Part shown: positions 15,093-20,544 of the stretch, one piece after another
How the letters are laid out: each line of letters begins with the position of its first letter
Position numbering within the stretch: the first letter of the stretch is position 1
Assembly: GCA_910584545.1 (NCBI GenBank)
Contig: CAJUBC010000044.1
Span: 1-20,544, forward strand
DNA length: 20,544 bases
Direction: 5' to 3'
From: an uncultured Muribaculaceae bacterium
Lineage (GTDB): Bacteria; Bacteroidota; Bacteroidia; Bacteroidales; Muribaculaceae
Position numbers and translations under genes: made by a program
Notes under the pieces: generated by a model
Databases searched by the model: none
What the model saw: the letters and a program-made list of their open reading frames with translations, nothing else
Told to the model about the DNA's origin: nothing

Positions 15093-15950
15093 TCAGCGGA
15101 TAGCTACTTTCTCGGTCTTTGCGCCGGTCTTCTTGATATAGATACCTTTCTCGAGCAGGCTGGCATCTGTTCCGGCCCTGCGGCCTTGAAGATCGAAGAA
15201 CTCCGGCTCGGCATCGTCGTCAGTCAAAAATTCACTGACGCTAACCTCGCCATCCTTGGCCAGCGAAAGATTTCCCAAAGCCAGCAAACAAGCCGGTGCC
15301 TGGATAGTCATGTACTTCTGTCCGGGAGTCAGGTGAACTGTGTGGGAGAATTCTTCGCCCGGATTTTCATCTGATCCCACTTTTGATTCGTATGTAGGCA
15401 CTTTATTAGAACCCACAGATCCTACAACTTTTCCATTTTCGGCAGAGAACGTCTTTGGCGTGACCTTATCATCGAAAGTAATGGCCATTCTTCCTGCAAT
15501 ATGCAATAATCTATGACCATCCGAAGGCTCAGTTTTGGATTTGCTGAAGCATTGCGCAGCACCTTTCAGAAGGTAATCGCCTTCTTCCTTTATATTTATT
15601 GGATAGCTATAATAATGGGGTGCACTATCATAGCTTTTATCCGGAAATTTTATAATTATATAGTAATTTCCGTTGCAAAATGCTTCAGGACAGTCCGGGA
15701 GGGTTATTTGCTTGTGCTCGTAATCTGTATTTGGATATTCCGAATCGTATGCCTTTACAAAGCAGCTGTACATGCGTTTGTTATCATCAGTTATCTGATT
15801 GCCGTCTTTGTCATAGACTTGCCATACGTTGTAGAATGCCTCCTTGTTGTCGACGGTCGTGCCGATCGCTCCGGCAAGGAGATTCTCCTGCGCTCCGACG
15901 ATTGAGGTCGTTGCCGCCAAAGTAAGCAGCGATAGTAGAAATTTCTTCAT
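15093..15950 (-). CDS. Secreted protein with C-terminal sorting-type domain
   Basis: This 285-residue protein has a signal peptide of about 20 residues (MKKFLLSLLTLAATTSIVGA). The middle is not recognisable; it is rich in Tyr, Asp and Lys and probably all-beta. The last 50 residues (EFFDLQGRRAGTDASLLEKGIYI then TEKVAIR) match the C-terminal pattern DLQGRR...L.KGIYI...KVAI common in Prevotella and Muribaculaceae secreted proteins, related to Por-system sorting domains. Export beyond the periplasm is therefore possible but unproven. It has its own -7 box (16023-16030) and terminator, so it is monocistronic. Function is unknown. Confidence 0.78.
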   Translation of the reverse strand: MKKFLLSLLTLAATTSIVGAQENLLAGAIGTTVDNKEAFYNVWQVYDKDGNQITDDNKRMYSCFVKAYDSEYPNTDYEHKQITLPDCPEAFCNGNYYIIIKFPDKSYDSAPHYYSYPINIKEEGDYLLKGAAQCFSKSKTEPSDGHRLLHIAGRMAITFDDKVTPKTFSAENGKVVGSVGSNKVPTYESKVGSDENPGEEFSHTVHLTPGQKYMTIQAPACLLALGNLSLAKDGEVSVSEFLTDDDAEPEFFDLQGRRAGTDASLLEKGIYIKKTGAKTEKVAIR

Positions 15951-16022
15951 GTAATAAGTATTACGTTAGTATTAGAGGTGTTATGTTTTTGATTTGATTT
16001 GGTTTAAAATAGTTAATGAATG

Positions 16023-16030
16023 CAAAAGTA
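16023..16030 (-). promoter_or_regulatory. -7 box of the secreted-protein gene
   Basis: The minus strand reads TACTTTTG, the same -7 as in the tRNA-Ala promoter, about 73 nt before the ATG at 15950. At 20 nt upstream the -33 position reads GGTG, so the -33 box is poor. Confidence 0.45.
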
Positions 16031-16133
16031 AACAAATTTTCTTAAATTCCCACCATTTTTAATAAAAAATTTTCCTTTCCCATTAAAAATTTATGTTTCC
16101 CTGAGTTCCATAACAGTAAAAGATTTATTTTAA

Positions 16134-16250
16134 GGAATCAGAGCTCCAGATCAACTCGTCAACTACTTCGACTATGAAGCCTTCGTACGCGAGCTGTTAA
16201 TGTGGGACTACTCGATGGGCGCGAACGGTAACGTGTTCCGCCGCGTCTGA
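16134..16250 (+). pseudogene. 3' fragment of an ArdA-like antirestriction gene
   Basis: One frame reads GIRAPDQLVNYFDYEAFVRE followed by LLMWDYSMGANGNVFRRV and TGA at 16248-16250. The YFDYEAFxRE...GxVFRR pattern matches the C-terminal domain of ArdA, a DNA-mimic protein that blocks type I restriction enzymes and is carried by conjugative elements and phages. Upstream the frame meets TAA at 16131-16133 and there is no start codon, so about three quarters of the gene is missing. It marks the left side of decayed mobile DNA. The identification is from motif memory, without a search. Confidence 0.6.
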
Positions 16251-16268
16251 TCTCTTTCCTCTCTCCTT

Positions 16269-16294
16269 AGGGTCGCCCTCCGGAGCGGCTCTTT
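16269..16294 (+). terminator. Possible terminator of the lost ardA gene
   Basis: An 8-pair stem (16269-16276 with 16285-16292, including G-U pairs) around loop CCTCCGGA is followed by TTTCTGTAT. It lies 19 nt after the ArdA fragment's stop. Confidence 0.45.
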
Positions 16295-16311
16295 CTGTAT
16301 ATAAAAAGAGC

Positions 16312-16344
16312 GAGGTCGCGGAGACATAGTCCGCGACCTCTTTT
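16312..16344. terminator. Bidirectional intrinsic terminator
   Basis: GAGGTCGCGGA (16312-16322) and TCCGCGACCTC (16330-16340) form an 11-bp perfect stem with loop GACATAG. TTTTCCCC follows on the plus strand, and GCTCTTTTTAT on the minus. A second small hairpin, GTATAG...CTATAC, follows at 16361-16381. Confidence 0.7.
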
Positions 16345-16446
16345 CCCCTTTTAAGTGATGGTATAGAGACATAGCCTATACGAGCACTAATTATGTTGCA
16401 TAAGGTACTTCTTTTTTCTTAATCAACAAAATTTTCCGTAAAAAAG

Positions 16447-16698
16447 TTGTTGCTATCACATCGGAAACCTCAAAACCTCAAAATTTCCGACATCGCCGTA
16501 ATACTCGATATTCCGGCTGATGTGCTGCGCTCCGACATCGCCGACCGAGGCACCGACGTAAGCAAGGCTTACCGTCGTGGCAAAGCCGCCTCAAAGGTCA
16601 AGCTTCATTCCCAGGAGATGATGCTTGCACAGGTCGGCTCGCCGCTCGCTATCGAGAACGCCCACCGCAATTTATTGGATATGGAAGATGATGAATAG
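16447..16698 (+). pseudogene. Phage small terminase-like fragment
   Basis: The frame runs from a TTG at 16447 (83 codons) with no ATG near its beginning. The body reads LKISDIAVILDIPADVL then YRRGKAASKVKLHSQEMMLAQVGSPLAIENAHRNLLDMEDDE. It resembles the helix-turn-helix and C-terminal part of small terminase-like proteins from Bacteroidetes prophages, which select phage DNA for packaging. The first 12 codons look like non-coding sequence read through, and no promoter is present. I take it as the 3' remainder of a phage gene, though a short functional version with a rare TTG start cannot be excluded. Confidence 0.5.
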
Positions 16699-16722
16699 CA
16701 GAAATTTTTGTAATTTCGCGTT

Positions 16723-17184
16723 ATGAAAACTATATTCTGTTGCCTGACTCTATTATGCGTTGCATTGATGCAAACGTCATGCAATACTCATAAGAATACT
16801 TCTGCCTCGCAAGATAATATTGTCGAGTCGGGAATATTCTACGAACCCGAACAGCAACCATACTATTTGCATGGCGACACTAAGGGTTTATTGAAAGACC
16901 TATATACCACTATTTCTGAAACCGCCCCTGTAACACAGGAATGTGTCAAAGGTAGGGCTGTTGTCAGGTTTGATATTTCAAAAGACGGCAAAATAGATGC
17001 CAACACAATTAAGGTGGTTGTAAACCGGTCTGTGCCTGACGATTATTTGAAGGCAGCCATTGAAGCAATTAAAAAATTAGGTAAATTTGAGCCGGGTAAA
17101 ATGAATGGGATTCCTAAAAAAGTAGCATGGAATCTTCCAATCATCTATCCTGTTCCACTTGAGTACATAAAGTCAACTGAGTAA
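16723..17184 (+). CDS. Lipoprotein with TonB C-terminal-like domain
   Basis: This 153-residue protein has a lipoprotein signal ending LMQTSC, with Cys20 as the lipidation site. A linker precedes a TonB_C-like domain (about 75-145): VKGRAVVRFDISKDGKIDANTI, then a segment starting AIEAIKKLGKFEPGKMNG and ending in AWNLPIIYPV. The order matches the family plan of two strands, a helix, and a strand after PGKxNG. Classical TonB is anchored by a transmembrane helix and has a Pro-rich spacer; both are missing here, so it cannot act as an ordinary energy transducer. It may bind an outer-membrane partner. A -7-like TAATTTCG lies just before the ATG, and a terminator follows. It looks intact and visibly more AT-rich than the phage scraps on both sides. 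Confidence 0.72.
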   Translation: MKTIFCCLTLLCVALMQTSCNTHKNTSASQDNIVESGIFYEPEQQPYYLHGDTKGLLKDLYTTISETAPVTQECVKGRAVVRFDISKDGKIDANTIKVVVNRSVPDDYLKAAIEAIKKLGKFEPGKMNGIPKKVAWNLPIIYPVPLEYIKSTE

Positions 17185-17197
17185 ATAACCTCGTCTT

Positions 17198-17228
17198 TTT
17201 GCAACATAGAACGGCTTATGTATCTTCG
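17198..17228 (+). promoter_or_regulatory. Promoter embedded in a terminator hairpin
   Basis: TTTG (17198-17201), a 19-nt spacer and TATCTTCG (17221-17228; one mismatch to TAnnTTTG) fit a promoter. Its -7 lies in the loop of the hairpin at 17211-17243. A transcript starting near 17235 would begin in the 3' arm and so would not form the hairpin. Confidence 0.5.
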
Positions 17229-17247
17229 CGGTACATAAGCCGTTTTT
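17211..17247 (+). terminator. Terminator of the TonB-like lipoprotein gene
   Basis: ACGGCTTATGTA and TACATAAGCCGT form a perfect 12-bp stem around a 9-nt loop, followed by TTTT. The T-run ends directly at the ATG of the next open frame (17248). Confidence 0.85.
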
Positions 17248-17662
17248 ATGTCATATCCCAACGCCATAGAAATTTGCCGCGCCGAACTCTTTACCAAAGA
17301 GGTAGAGTTGCGCGAACGTTATCCCGGCCAGATGGTCGAGAAAGTCCTGCGTGTGCGCGAGATGTATAACTGGTTTATCGAACGTGCCGCAACCGCCTAC
17401 GGCAAACTGAACCGCGTTGACCTCGAAGATGACAGGCAATACCGCTCGACCAAATCCTCGTTCAGCCTTCACGGCTACCGATGATCCTCGTGTCCTCGGC
17501 ATCGAGCCTATTCCTAACATAGCCTAGAAAATCTCTGCTCTGATTGAGAAGTACCTGGCCGAAACCATCGACATTGAAGATGTTGAGTCCGAGGAAGTGG
17601 ATTTGGAGTTCTCAAAACTGTTTCCAAATGAAGTCAAGGACTTGAAATGCAATAATAAGTAA
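17248..17662 (+). pseudogene. Frameshifted phage-type hypothetical gene
   Basis: The first frame gives 78 codons (MSYPNAIEICRAELFTKEVE..., EKVLRVREMYNWFIERAATAYGKLNRVDLEDD) and then derails. Near 17430 the +1 frame takes over (AFTATDDPRVLGIEPIPNIA), meets an amber TAG at 17525-17527, and continues as LIEKYLAETIDIEDVESEEV to TAA at 17660-17662. Coding-like acidic sequence on both sides of the TAG shows that this was one longer gene. It resembles a conserved hypothetical of Bacteroidetes prophages; the join at NWFIE/RAATAYG may also hide an internal deletion (from memory, not verified). At least one frameshift and one nonsense mutation make it a pseudogene. Confidence 0.65.
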
Positions 17663-17667
17663 TTTTG
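17660..17667 (+). promoter_or_regulatory. -7-like box before the terminase chimera
   Basis: TAATTTTG matches the -7 consensus, 25 nt before the ATG at 17693. At 20 nt spacing there is no TTG, so only half the signal is present. Confidence 0.35.
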
Positions 17668-17692
17668 TGGGAACCAAATAACTTACGCTCCA

Positions 17693-18258
17693 ATGGACCA
17701 CAAATTCACAGAACAGATAAAGCAATGGCTTGAAAAGCCGGAAGACGAGTGCGACTATGCTGTCGGCGCTCTTTACCTTTTGAAGCTATCGGGCACCGAA
17801 ACAAGACCGTGGTCTATTATTACGATGCAACGGCCCTCGGCTCCAACTATGCCGTCAACGACCAGGACTTCCATTATAACGTGGTAAAGGAGTTCGAGCG
17901 GCACGGCTGGCGCATCGAGTCCGTGTACCTCGGAAACCCGATGCACCACGACGAGAAGTATCTTCTCATCAACAACGCCTTTGCCGGGAAGCAAAGGCTC
18001 ATGCCGTTCATCAACCGCTCCAACAATGAAGACCTTATCCTTGCCATTCAGTCAGCCGGTGTCTCCAACGGACGCAACGGCTTCCGCAAGGATAAGTCCG
18101 GCGAAAAGCTCGCCGAGTCCGAGGAAGACCTGCTCGAACACCGCACCGACGGCACCGATGCTTTCGACACCCTCTACATCGGCTGCGAAAAATTCCCGTT
18201 CCATGACAGTTTCGCCCTATCCGTGTCGGGCGTGTCGGGCGTGTCGGGCGTGTCGTGA
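17693..18258 (+). pseudogene. Chimeric remnant with the large-terminase nuclease domain
   Basis: The frame from ATG 17693 encodes MDHKFTEQIKQWLEKPEDEC and on to GALYLLKLSG, then is lost near 17790. The neighbouring frame continues from 17794 as HRNKTVVYYYDATALGSNYA, followed by HYNVVKEFERHGWRIESVYLGNP and NNEDLILAIQSAGV, to TGA at 18256-18258. The second part matches the RNase H-like nuclease domain of phage large terminases, which cut concatemeric DNA at the end of packaging; YYYDAT carries an acidic residue typical of the site. The ATPase domain is absent. The two halves look like different genes joined by deletion. The C-terminus ends in a 9-bp tandem repeat (18223-18255). Confidence 0.65.
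18223..18255 (+). repeat. Tandem repeat of GTGTCGGGC
   Basis: The 9-mer GTGTCGGGC is present three times in succession (18223, 18232, 18241), followed by a partial GTGTCG copy. It encodes repeated Val-Ser-Gly just before the stop codon of the terminase remnant. Being in frame and 9 bp long, it looks like replication slippage. Confidence 0.9.
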
Positions 18259-18285
18259 AAGTTTGAATCCTTTAACAGCCATATC

Positions 18286-18317
18286 CTTGTTTAATCCGTT
18301 ATAATGTTGTAACTTTG
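18286..18317 (+). promoter_or_regulatory. Promoter of the GNAT toxin-antitoxin-like operon
   Basis: CTTG (18286-18289), a 20-nt spacer and TAACTTTG (18310-18317) fit the consensus well. Transcription from near 18324 makes the ATG at 18339 the first usable start and rules out the in-frame TTG at 18315. Confidence 0.75.
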
Positions 18318-18338
18318 TACTCTAAAACAGAATCTGAT

Positions 18339-18524
18339 ATGGCAATGACAATCAACTCATCACCTGTGCTGACAGGTGAATCTGCACGAGCTTTCATTGA
18401 GGAAGCGGAGCGTAACGGCAAACTGCCAACGCCATGTCTTTCGCCTGAACGCGAAGCGCAGATAGCTGAATTTTTAAGAAAATCGCGCGAGTTCATTTTC
18501 CCTCCCAAGGATAAGAAAAAATGA
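18339..18524 (+). CDS. Small putative antitoxin paired with GNAT
   Basis: This 61-residue protein begins MAMTINSSPVLTGESARAFI, continues through EEAERNGKLP and SPEREAQIAEFL, and ends with the basic tail PPKDKKK. I chose ATG 18339 because the promoter's -7 box covers the upstream TTG. Helix-forming segments are likely at 13-27 and 37-53. It does not look like the ribbon-helix-helix (DUF1778) antitoxins that usually accompany GNAT toxins. Its stop overlaps the start of the GNAT gene (ATGA), which implies coupled translation, and the order small-gene-first is usual for type II antitoxins. The function is inferred from context only; it might instead be a small partner protein. Confidence 0.6.
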   Translation: MAMTINSSPVLTGESARAFIEEAERNGKLPTPCLSPEREAQIAEFLRKSREFIFPPKDKKK

Positions 18525-19126
18525 CCCCGGGCAGTTTTATTCTGGAACGCGATGCTGTGATGCGGCCTTACACGGCTGATGTCGCAGCTTATTGTGCGCC
18601 TTTTTCATGTGAGGACAGCGACCTCGACGAGTTCTTCTCAAAAGATGCTTTCCTCTATGAAACCGAATTGCTTGGAAAAACTTATGCCTGGATTAACACC
18701 GCAGATCCTTCGCAGATTTTAGGTCTGGTAACTTTGGCTAATGACAGTGTCAAAGCAAAGTTTATCGCCAATTCTGCGCGAAACAGACTGCAACGCAGTA
18801 TCACAAATGCCAAACGTGGAATGAATTATCCAGCAGTTCTTATTGGACGTTTGGGCGTTTCTTCCGAATATCGAGGCAAAGGGCTCAACATAGGCAGTCA
18901 GATTCTCGACTTTCTCAAAGGTTGGATCCGTTTGTTTGACAATAAAACAGGTTGTCGTTTTATTGTTGTTGACGCCTACAACAACGAAAAGACTCTGCAT
19001 TTCTATGAAAAGAACGGTTTCAAACCTTTGTATAAAAGCGAACAGGAAGAACGATCTTTTCTTGAATTAGCTCCTGAAGAACCTTTGGAAACCAGATTTA
19101 TGTTCTTCAACCTGAAACTCAAATGA
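18521..19126 (+). CDS. GNAT acetyltransferase, toxin-like
   Basis: This 201-residue single-domain GNAT has the acetyl-CoA loop YRGKGLNIG (117-125), preceded by the strand PAVLIGRLGVS (104-114) and followed by CRFIVVDAYN (145-154) and FYEKNGF (161-167). This is the order seen in the TacT/AtaT class, which acetylate the amino group of aminoacyl-tRNAs and stop translation. The loop has Asn where Gly or Ala is usual (R-G-K-G-L-N), which may weaken cofactor binding. It starts inside the stop codon of the small upstream gene and is followed 3 nt later by a LuxR-type gene. It could be a toxin or an ordinary protein acetylase; the pairing favours toxin. Confidence 0.72.
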   Translation: MTPGSFILERDAVMRPYTADVAAYCAPFSCEDSDLDEFFSKDAFLYETELLGKTYAWINTADPSQILGLVTLANDSVKAKFIANSARNRLQRSITNAKRGMNYPAVLIGRLGVSSEYRGKGLNIGSQILDFLKGWIRLFDNKTGCRFIVVDAYNNEKTLHFYEKNGFKPLYKSEQEERSFLELAPEEPLETRFMFFNLKLK

Positions 19127-19129
19127 AAT

Positions 19130-19888
19130 ATGCCTCAGTCCCCCGGCGAATTCTTCATACCAGACAACGATGTCAGGCTTCCGGAGGAGCTTGATTACAG
19201 CCGCGTGGATGAATATATCCGCTCGGCGGAGGCATTTTCGCGCACGTCCTATCAGAGCGTCTATATCATCGACTATTTCAGACAGAACTTTCTCTATGTA
19301 TCGCCCAATCCGATGTTCCTGTGTGGGCTGTCGCCAGAGCGAGTGAAAGAGTTGGGATACCGATTCTATCTTGACTTTGTGCCGGAGGATGAACAGCCGT
19401 TGCTGCTTATGCTCAACAAAGCGGGGTTTGCCTTTTATAATGATATTCCTGTCCATGAGCGCAAGGACTGGTATATCTCCTATGATTTCCATATTCTCAA
19501 CGAGAGAAAGAAAACCCTTATCAACCACAAGATGACACCGCTTGCCCTTACTTCTGACGGGCGAATTTGGTTATCGTTATGTATCGTTTCAGCTTCTACG
19601 CACACTGAAGCGGGACATATTGAAATGCACCATGTAGGTTCTTCTGAATATTTTGAATACCACGAAACCACCCATCGTTGGACTAAGAAGCAGATGCCAA
19701 CACTCACTGACGGTGAGAAATCGGTGCTGACCCTATCCATTCAAGGCTACACCATGTCAGAAATTGCCGATAAAATATGCCTTTCTCCCGACACAATCAA
19801 GAAATACCGTAAACGTATATTCGAGAAATTGGAAGTCCGCAACATTTCGGAGGCTATAGTGGCGGCGACTAATAACAAGCTACTCTAA
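19130..19888 (+). CDS. PAS-like sensor with LuxR-type HTH
   Basis: This 252-residue regulator has an N-terminal PAS-like domain (about 45-155: FLYVSPNPMFLCGLSPERV, then YRFYLDFVPEDE and WLSLCIVSAS). A linker leads to a C-terminal LuxR/GerE HTH (about 192-243: LTDGEKSVLTLSIQGYTMSE, then DTIKKYRKRIFEKLEV). This two-domain plan is frequent in Bacteroidetes; the sensed signal is unknown. There is no signal peptide, so it is cytoplasmic. It lies 3 nt after the GNAT stop with no promoter between, so it belongs to the same operon. Its stop overlaps the 3' end of the converging gene by 9 nt. The nearby inverted repeat at 20460-20521 is a possible binding site. Confidence 0.82.
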   Translation: MPQSPGEFFIPDNDVRLPEELDYSRVDEYIRSAEAFSRTSYQSVYIIDYFRQNFLYVSPNPMFLCGLSPERVKELGYRFYLDFVPEDEQPLLLMLNKAGFAFYNDIPVHERKDWYISYDFHILNERKKTLINHKMTPLALTSDGRIWLSLCIVSASTHTEAGHIEMHHVGSSEYFEYHETTHRWTKKQMPTLTDGEKSVLTLSIQGYTMSEIADKICLSPDTIKKYRKRIFEKLEVRNISEAIVAATNNKLL

Positions 19889-20413
19889 GTTCTTGGAGAG
19901 ATAGAATCTCGGAAATTGCTTGACATTGCGCCCGACGGCGATGTTGGCCGCTATCTTTGCGCAGATGTGCGCCGCTGTCCGCTGTGCCGCCTCGCTCGTC
20001 TTAGCCTCTCTTATCGCAGGCAAAGCTAACTGTAACCACTCACACCCTTCTACATTCCAGAAAGCGCAATACCCGGCCATATACTCGGCAGCCCATAGGC
20101 GCAGATTGTCCTTATGTTGTAATTCGTTGTCGTCGCCCGGCATTATTACAATCGCTCCGGCACCATCCACAAAATCAAAAGGATATATTATAGGTATGGG
20201 GGCATTACCCTTGACATGGGTACAAGCTTCGCCCGTATACTCGGCTACCATATCGATGGGCCCAATTTCCGTGTGGACATCGTTCCCCGACACAATATTT
20301 ATAGGCTTGAAACCGGACTTATCAAGTTCTGCTTTTACGCAGTCTATAAAATCCGATGCGCCGATAATCATGATCCGGCAGTCTGCGATAAGGCGTTTTT
20401 CCTCGCTTGTCAT
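19880..20413 (-). CDS. Rossmann-like protein of unknown function
   Basis: This 177-residue protein begins with ADCRIMIIGASDFIDCVKAE, a beta-alpha start of the Rossmann type (GxS rather than GxGxxG), and later has IIYPFDFVDGAGAIVIMPG, which looks like a second fold strand. The C-terminus ICAKIAANIAVGRNVKQFPR resembles the terminal helix of ThiF/E1-like proteins as I remember them. The catalytic Cys and ATP motifs of that family are not evident, so a degenerate ThiF-like protein is only a suggestion. It has a -7 box at 20434-20441 and a large palindrome upstream. Its 3' end overlaps the LuxR-type gene in the converging orientation. Confidence 0.6.
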   Translation of the reverse strand: MTSEEKRLIADCRIMIIGASDFIDCVKAELDKSGFKPINIVSGNDVHTEIGPIDMVAEYTGEACTHVKGNAPIPIIYPFDFVDGAGAIVIMPGDDNELQHKDNLRLWAAEYMAGYCAFWNVEGCEWLQLALPAIREAKTSEAAQRTAAHICAKIAANIAVGRNVKQFPRFYLSKNLE

Positions 20414-20433
20414 ATTCGATAATTTTTACTCTG

Positions 20434-20441
20434 CAAAATTA
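20434..20441 (-). promoter_or_regulatory. -7 box of the Rossmann-like gene
   Basis: The minus strand reads TAATTTTG, a perfect -7. At the expected -33 position there is ATGG instead of TTG, and that position is the edge of the palindrome at 20460-20521. A missing -33 box replaced by an operator suggests activator-dependent transcription. Confidence 0.6.
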
Positions 20442-20459
20442 GGATTATACCAATCGTTA

Positions 20460-20521
20460 TGCCATACCCAAAAGGGTACGTTTTCACTACGAGATGCAAT
20501 CGTACCCTTTTGGGTATGGCA
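20460..20521. repeat. Nested inverted repeat, probable operator
   Basis: Bases 20460-20480 and 20501-20521 are perfect reverse complements (21 bp) around a 20-nt loop. Each arm is itself a palindrome, TACCC-AAAA-GGGTA on the left and TACCC-TTTT-GGGTA on the right. Four TACCC half-sites are thus arranged symmetrically over 62 bp, directly upstream of the -7 box of the minus-strand gene. A terminator seems less likely because no transcript known in this window would end there. Confidence 0.8.
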
Positions 20522-20544
20522 AGTGTTTTTCAATAGCTGTAATT

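Noticed and set aside
18223..18255. CRISPR-like repeat
   Set aside because: The units are 9 bp and directly adjacent without spacers, so this is a simple tandem repeat; no CRISPR array was seen anywhere in the window.
16134..18258. A functional prophage
   Set aside because: No capsid, portal, integrase or intact terminase genes; the recognisable pieces are truncated or frameshifted.
18315..18338. Extended start (TTG) for the small antitoxin-like gene
   Set aside because: The TTG lies inside the promoter's -7 box, upstream of the predicted transcription start, so it cannot be translated from that promoter.
20460..20521. Reading the large inverted repeat as a terminator or as an insertion-sequence end
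   Set aside because: No known transcript in the window runs into it, no transposase or target duplication is visible, and its arms are internally palindromic, which fits an operator better.

Overview
The window reads as a chromosomal segment of a Bacteroidales bacterium, most likely Muribaculaceae-like. The evidence is the Bacteroidetes-type promoter (TTG/TTTG about 19-21 nt upstream of TAnnTTTG) in front of many genes, a DUF4295 small protein beside ribosomal proteins L33 and L28, a Bacteroidetes-type BamD lipoprotein, an Rpb6-like omega subunit, and a secreted protein ending in a Bacteroidales C-terminal sorting-type domain. The family-level assignment is an inference; the class-level one is firm.

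Layout. 1-500: a possible gene end at the left edge, then a minus-strand tRNA-Ala(GGC) with its own promoter and terminator. 437-3287: a minus-strand pair, an alpha/beta hydrolase followed by a membrane-anchored MurF-like ligase, then divergent promoters facing a plus-strand Eis-like GNAT gene (3288-4574). 4575-5426: an AT-rich stretch of about 850 bp ending in the promoter of a Cro/CI-type HTH regulator (5427-5939). 6057-7983: groES-groEL (minus). 8112-12638: a minus-strand run of ATP-grasp-like protein, DUF2520 Rossmann protein, KdsC-like phosphatase, Maf pyrophosphatase and secreted GH13 amylase, closed by a strong terminator. 12756-14961: two minus-strand units, bamD-rpoZ and rpmB-rpmG-DUF4295, each with a promoter and terminator. 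15035-16030: a secreted protein with its terminator and -7 box.

The right-hand 4.4 kb is accessory DNA. 16134-18258 is a graveyard of mobile-element pieces: the 3' end of an ArdA-like antirestriction gene, a small terminase-like fragment, a frameshifted phage gene with an in-frame amber codon, and a chimera whose 3' part is the nuclease domain of a phage large terminase. One intact lipoprotein gene with a TonB C-terminal-like domain lies among them. Next comes a tight plus-strand operon (18339-19888): a 61-residue protein, a GNAT overlapping it by 4 nt, and a LuxR-type regulator 3 nt further on. This has the architecture of an acetyltransferase toxin-antitoxin pair joined to a regulator. A minus-strand Rossmann-like gene (19880-20413) converges on it with overlapping 3' ends, and a 21-bp perfect inverted repeat with palindromic arms lies upstream of that gene's -7 box. 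The most promising candidates for something undescribed are this right-end operon plus operator, the membrane-fused MurF, and the self-similar control region of the HTH gene.
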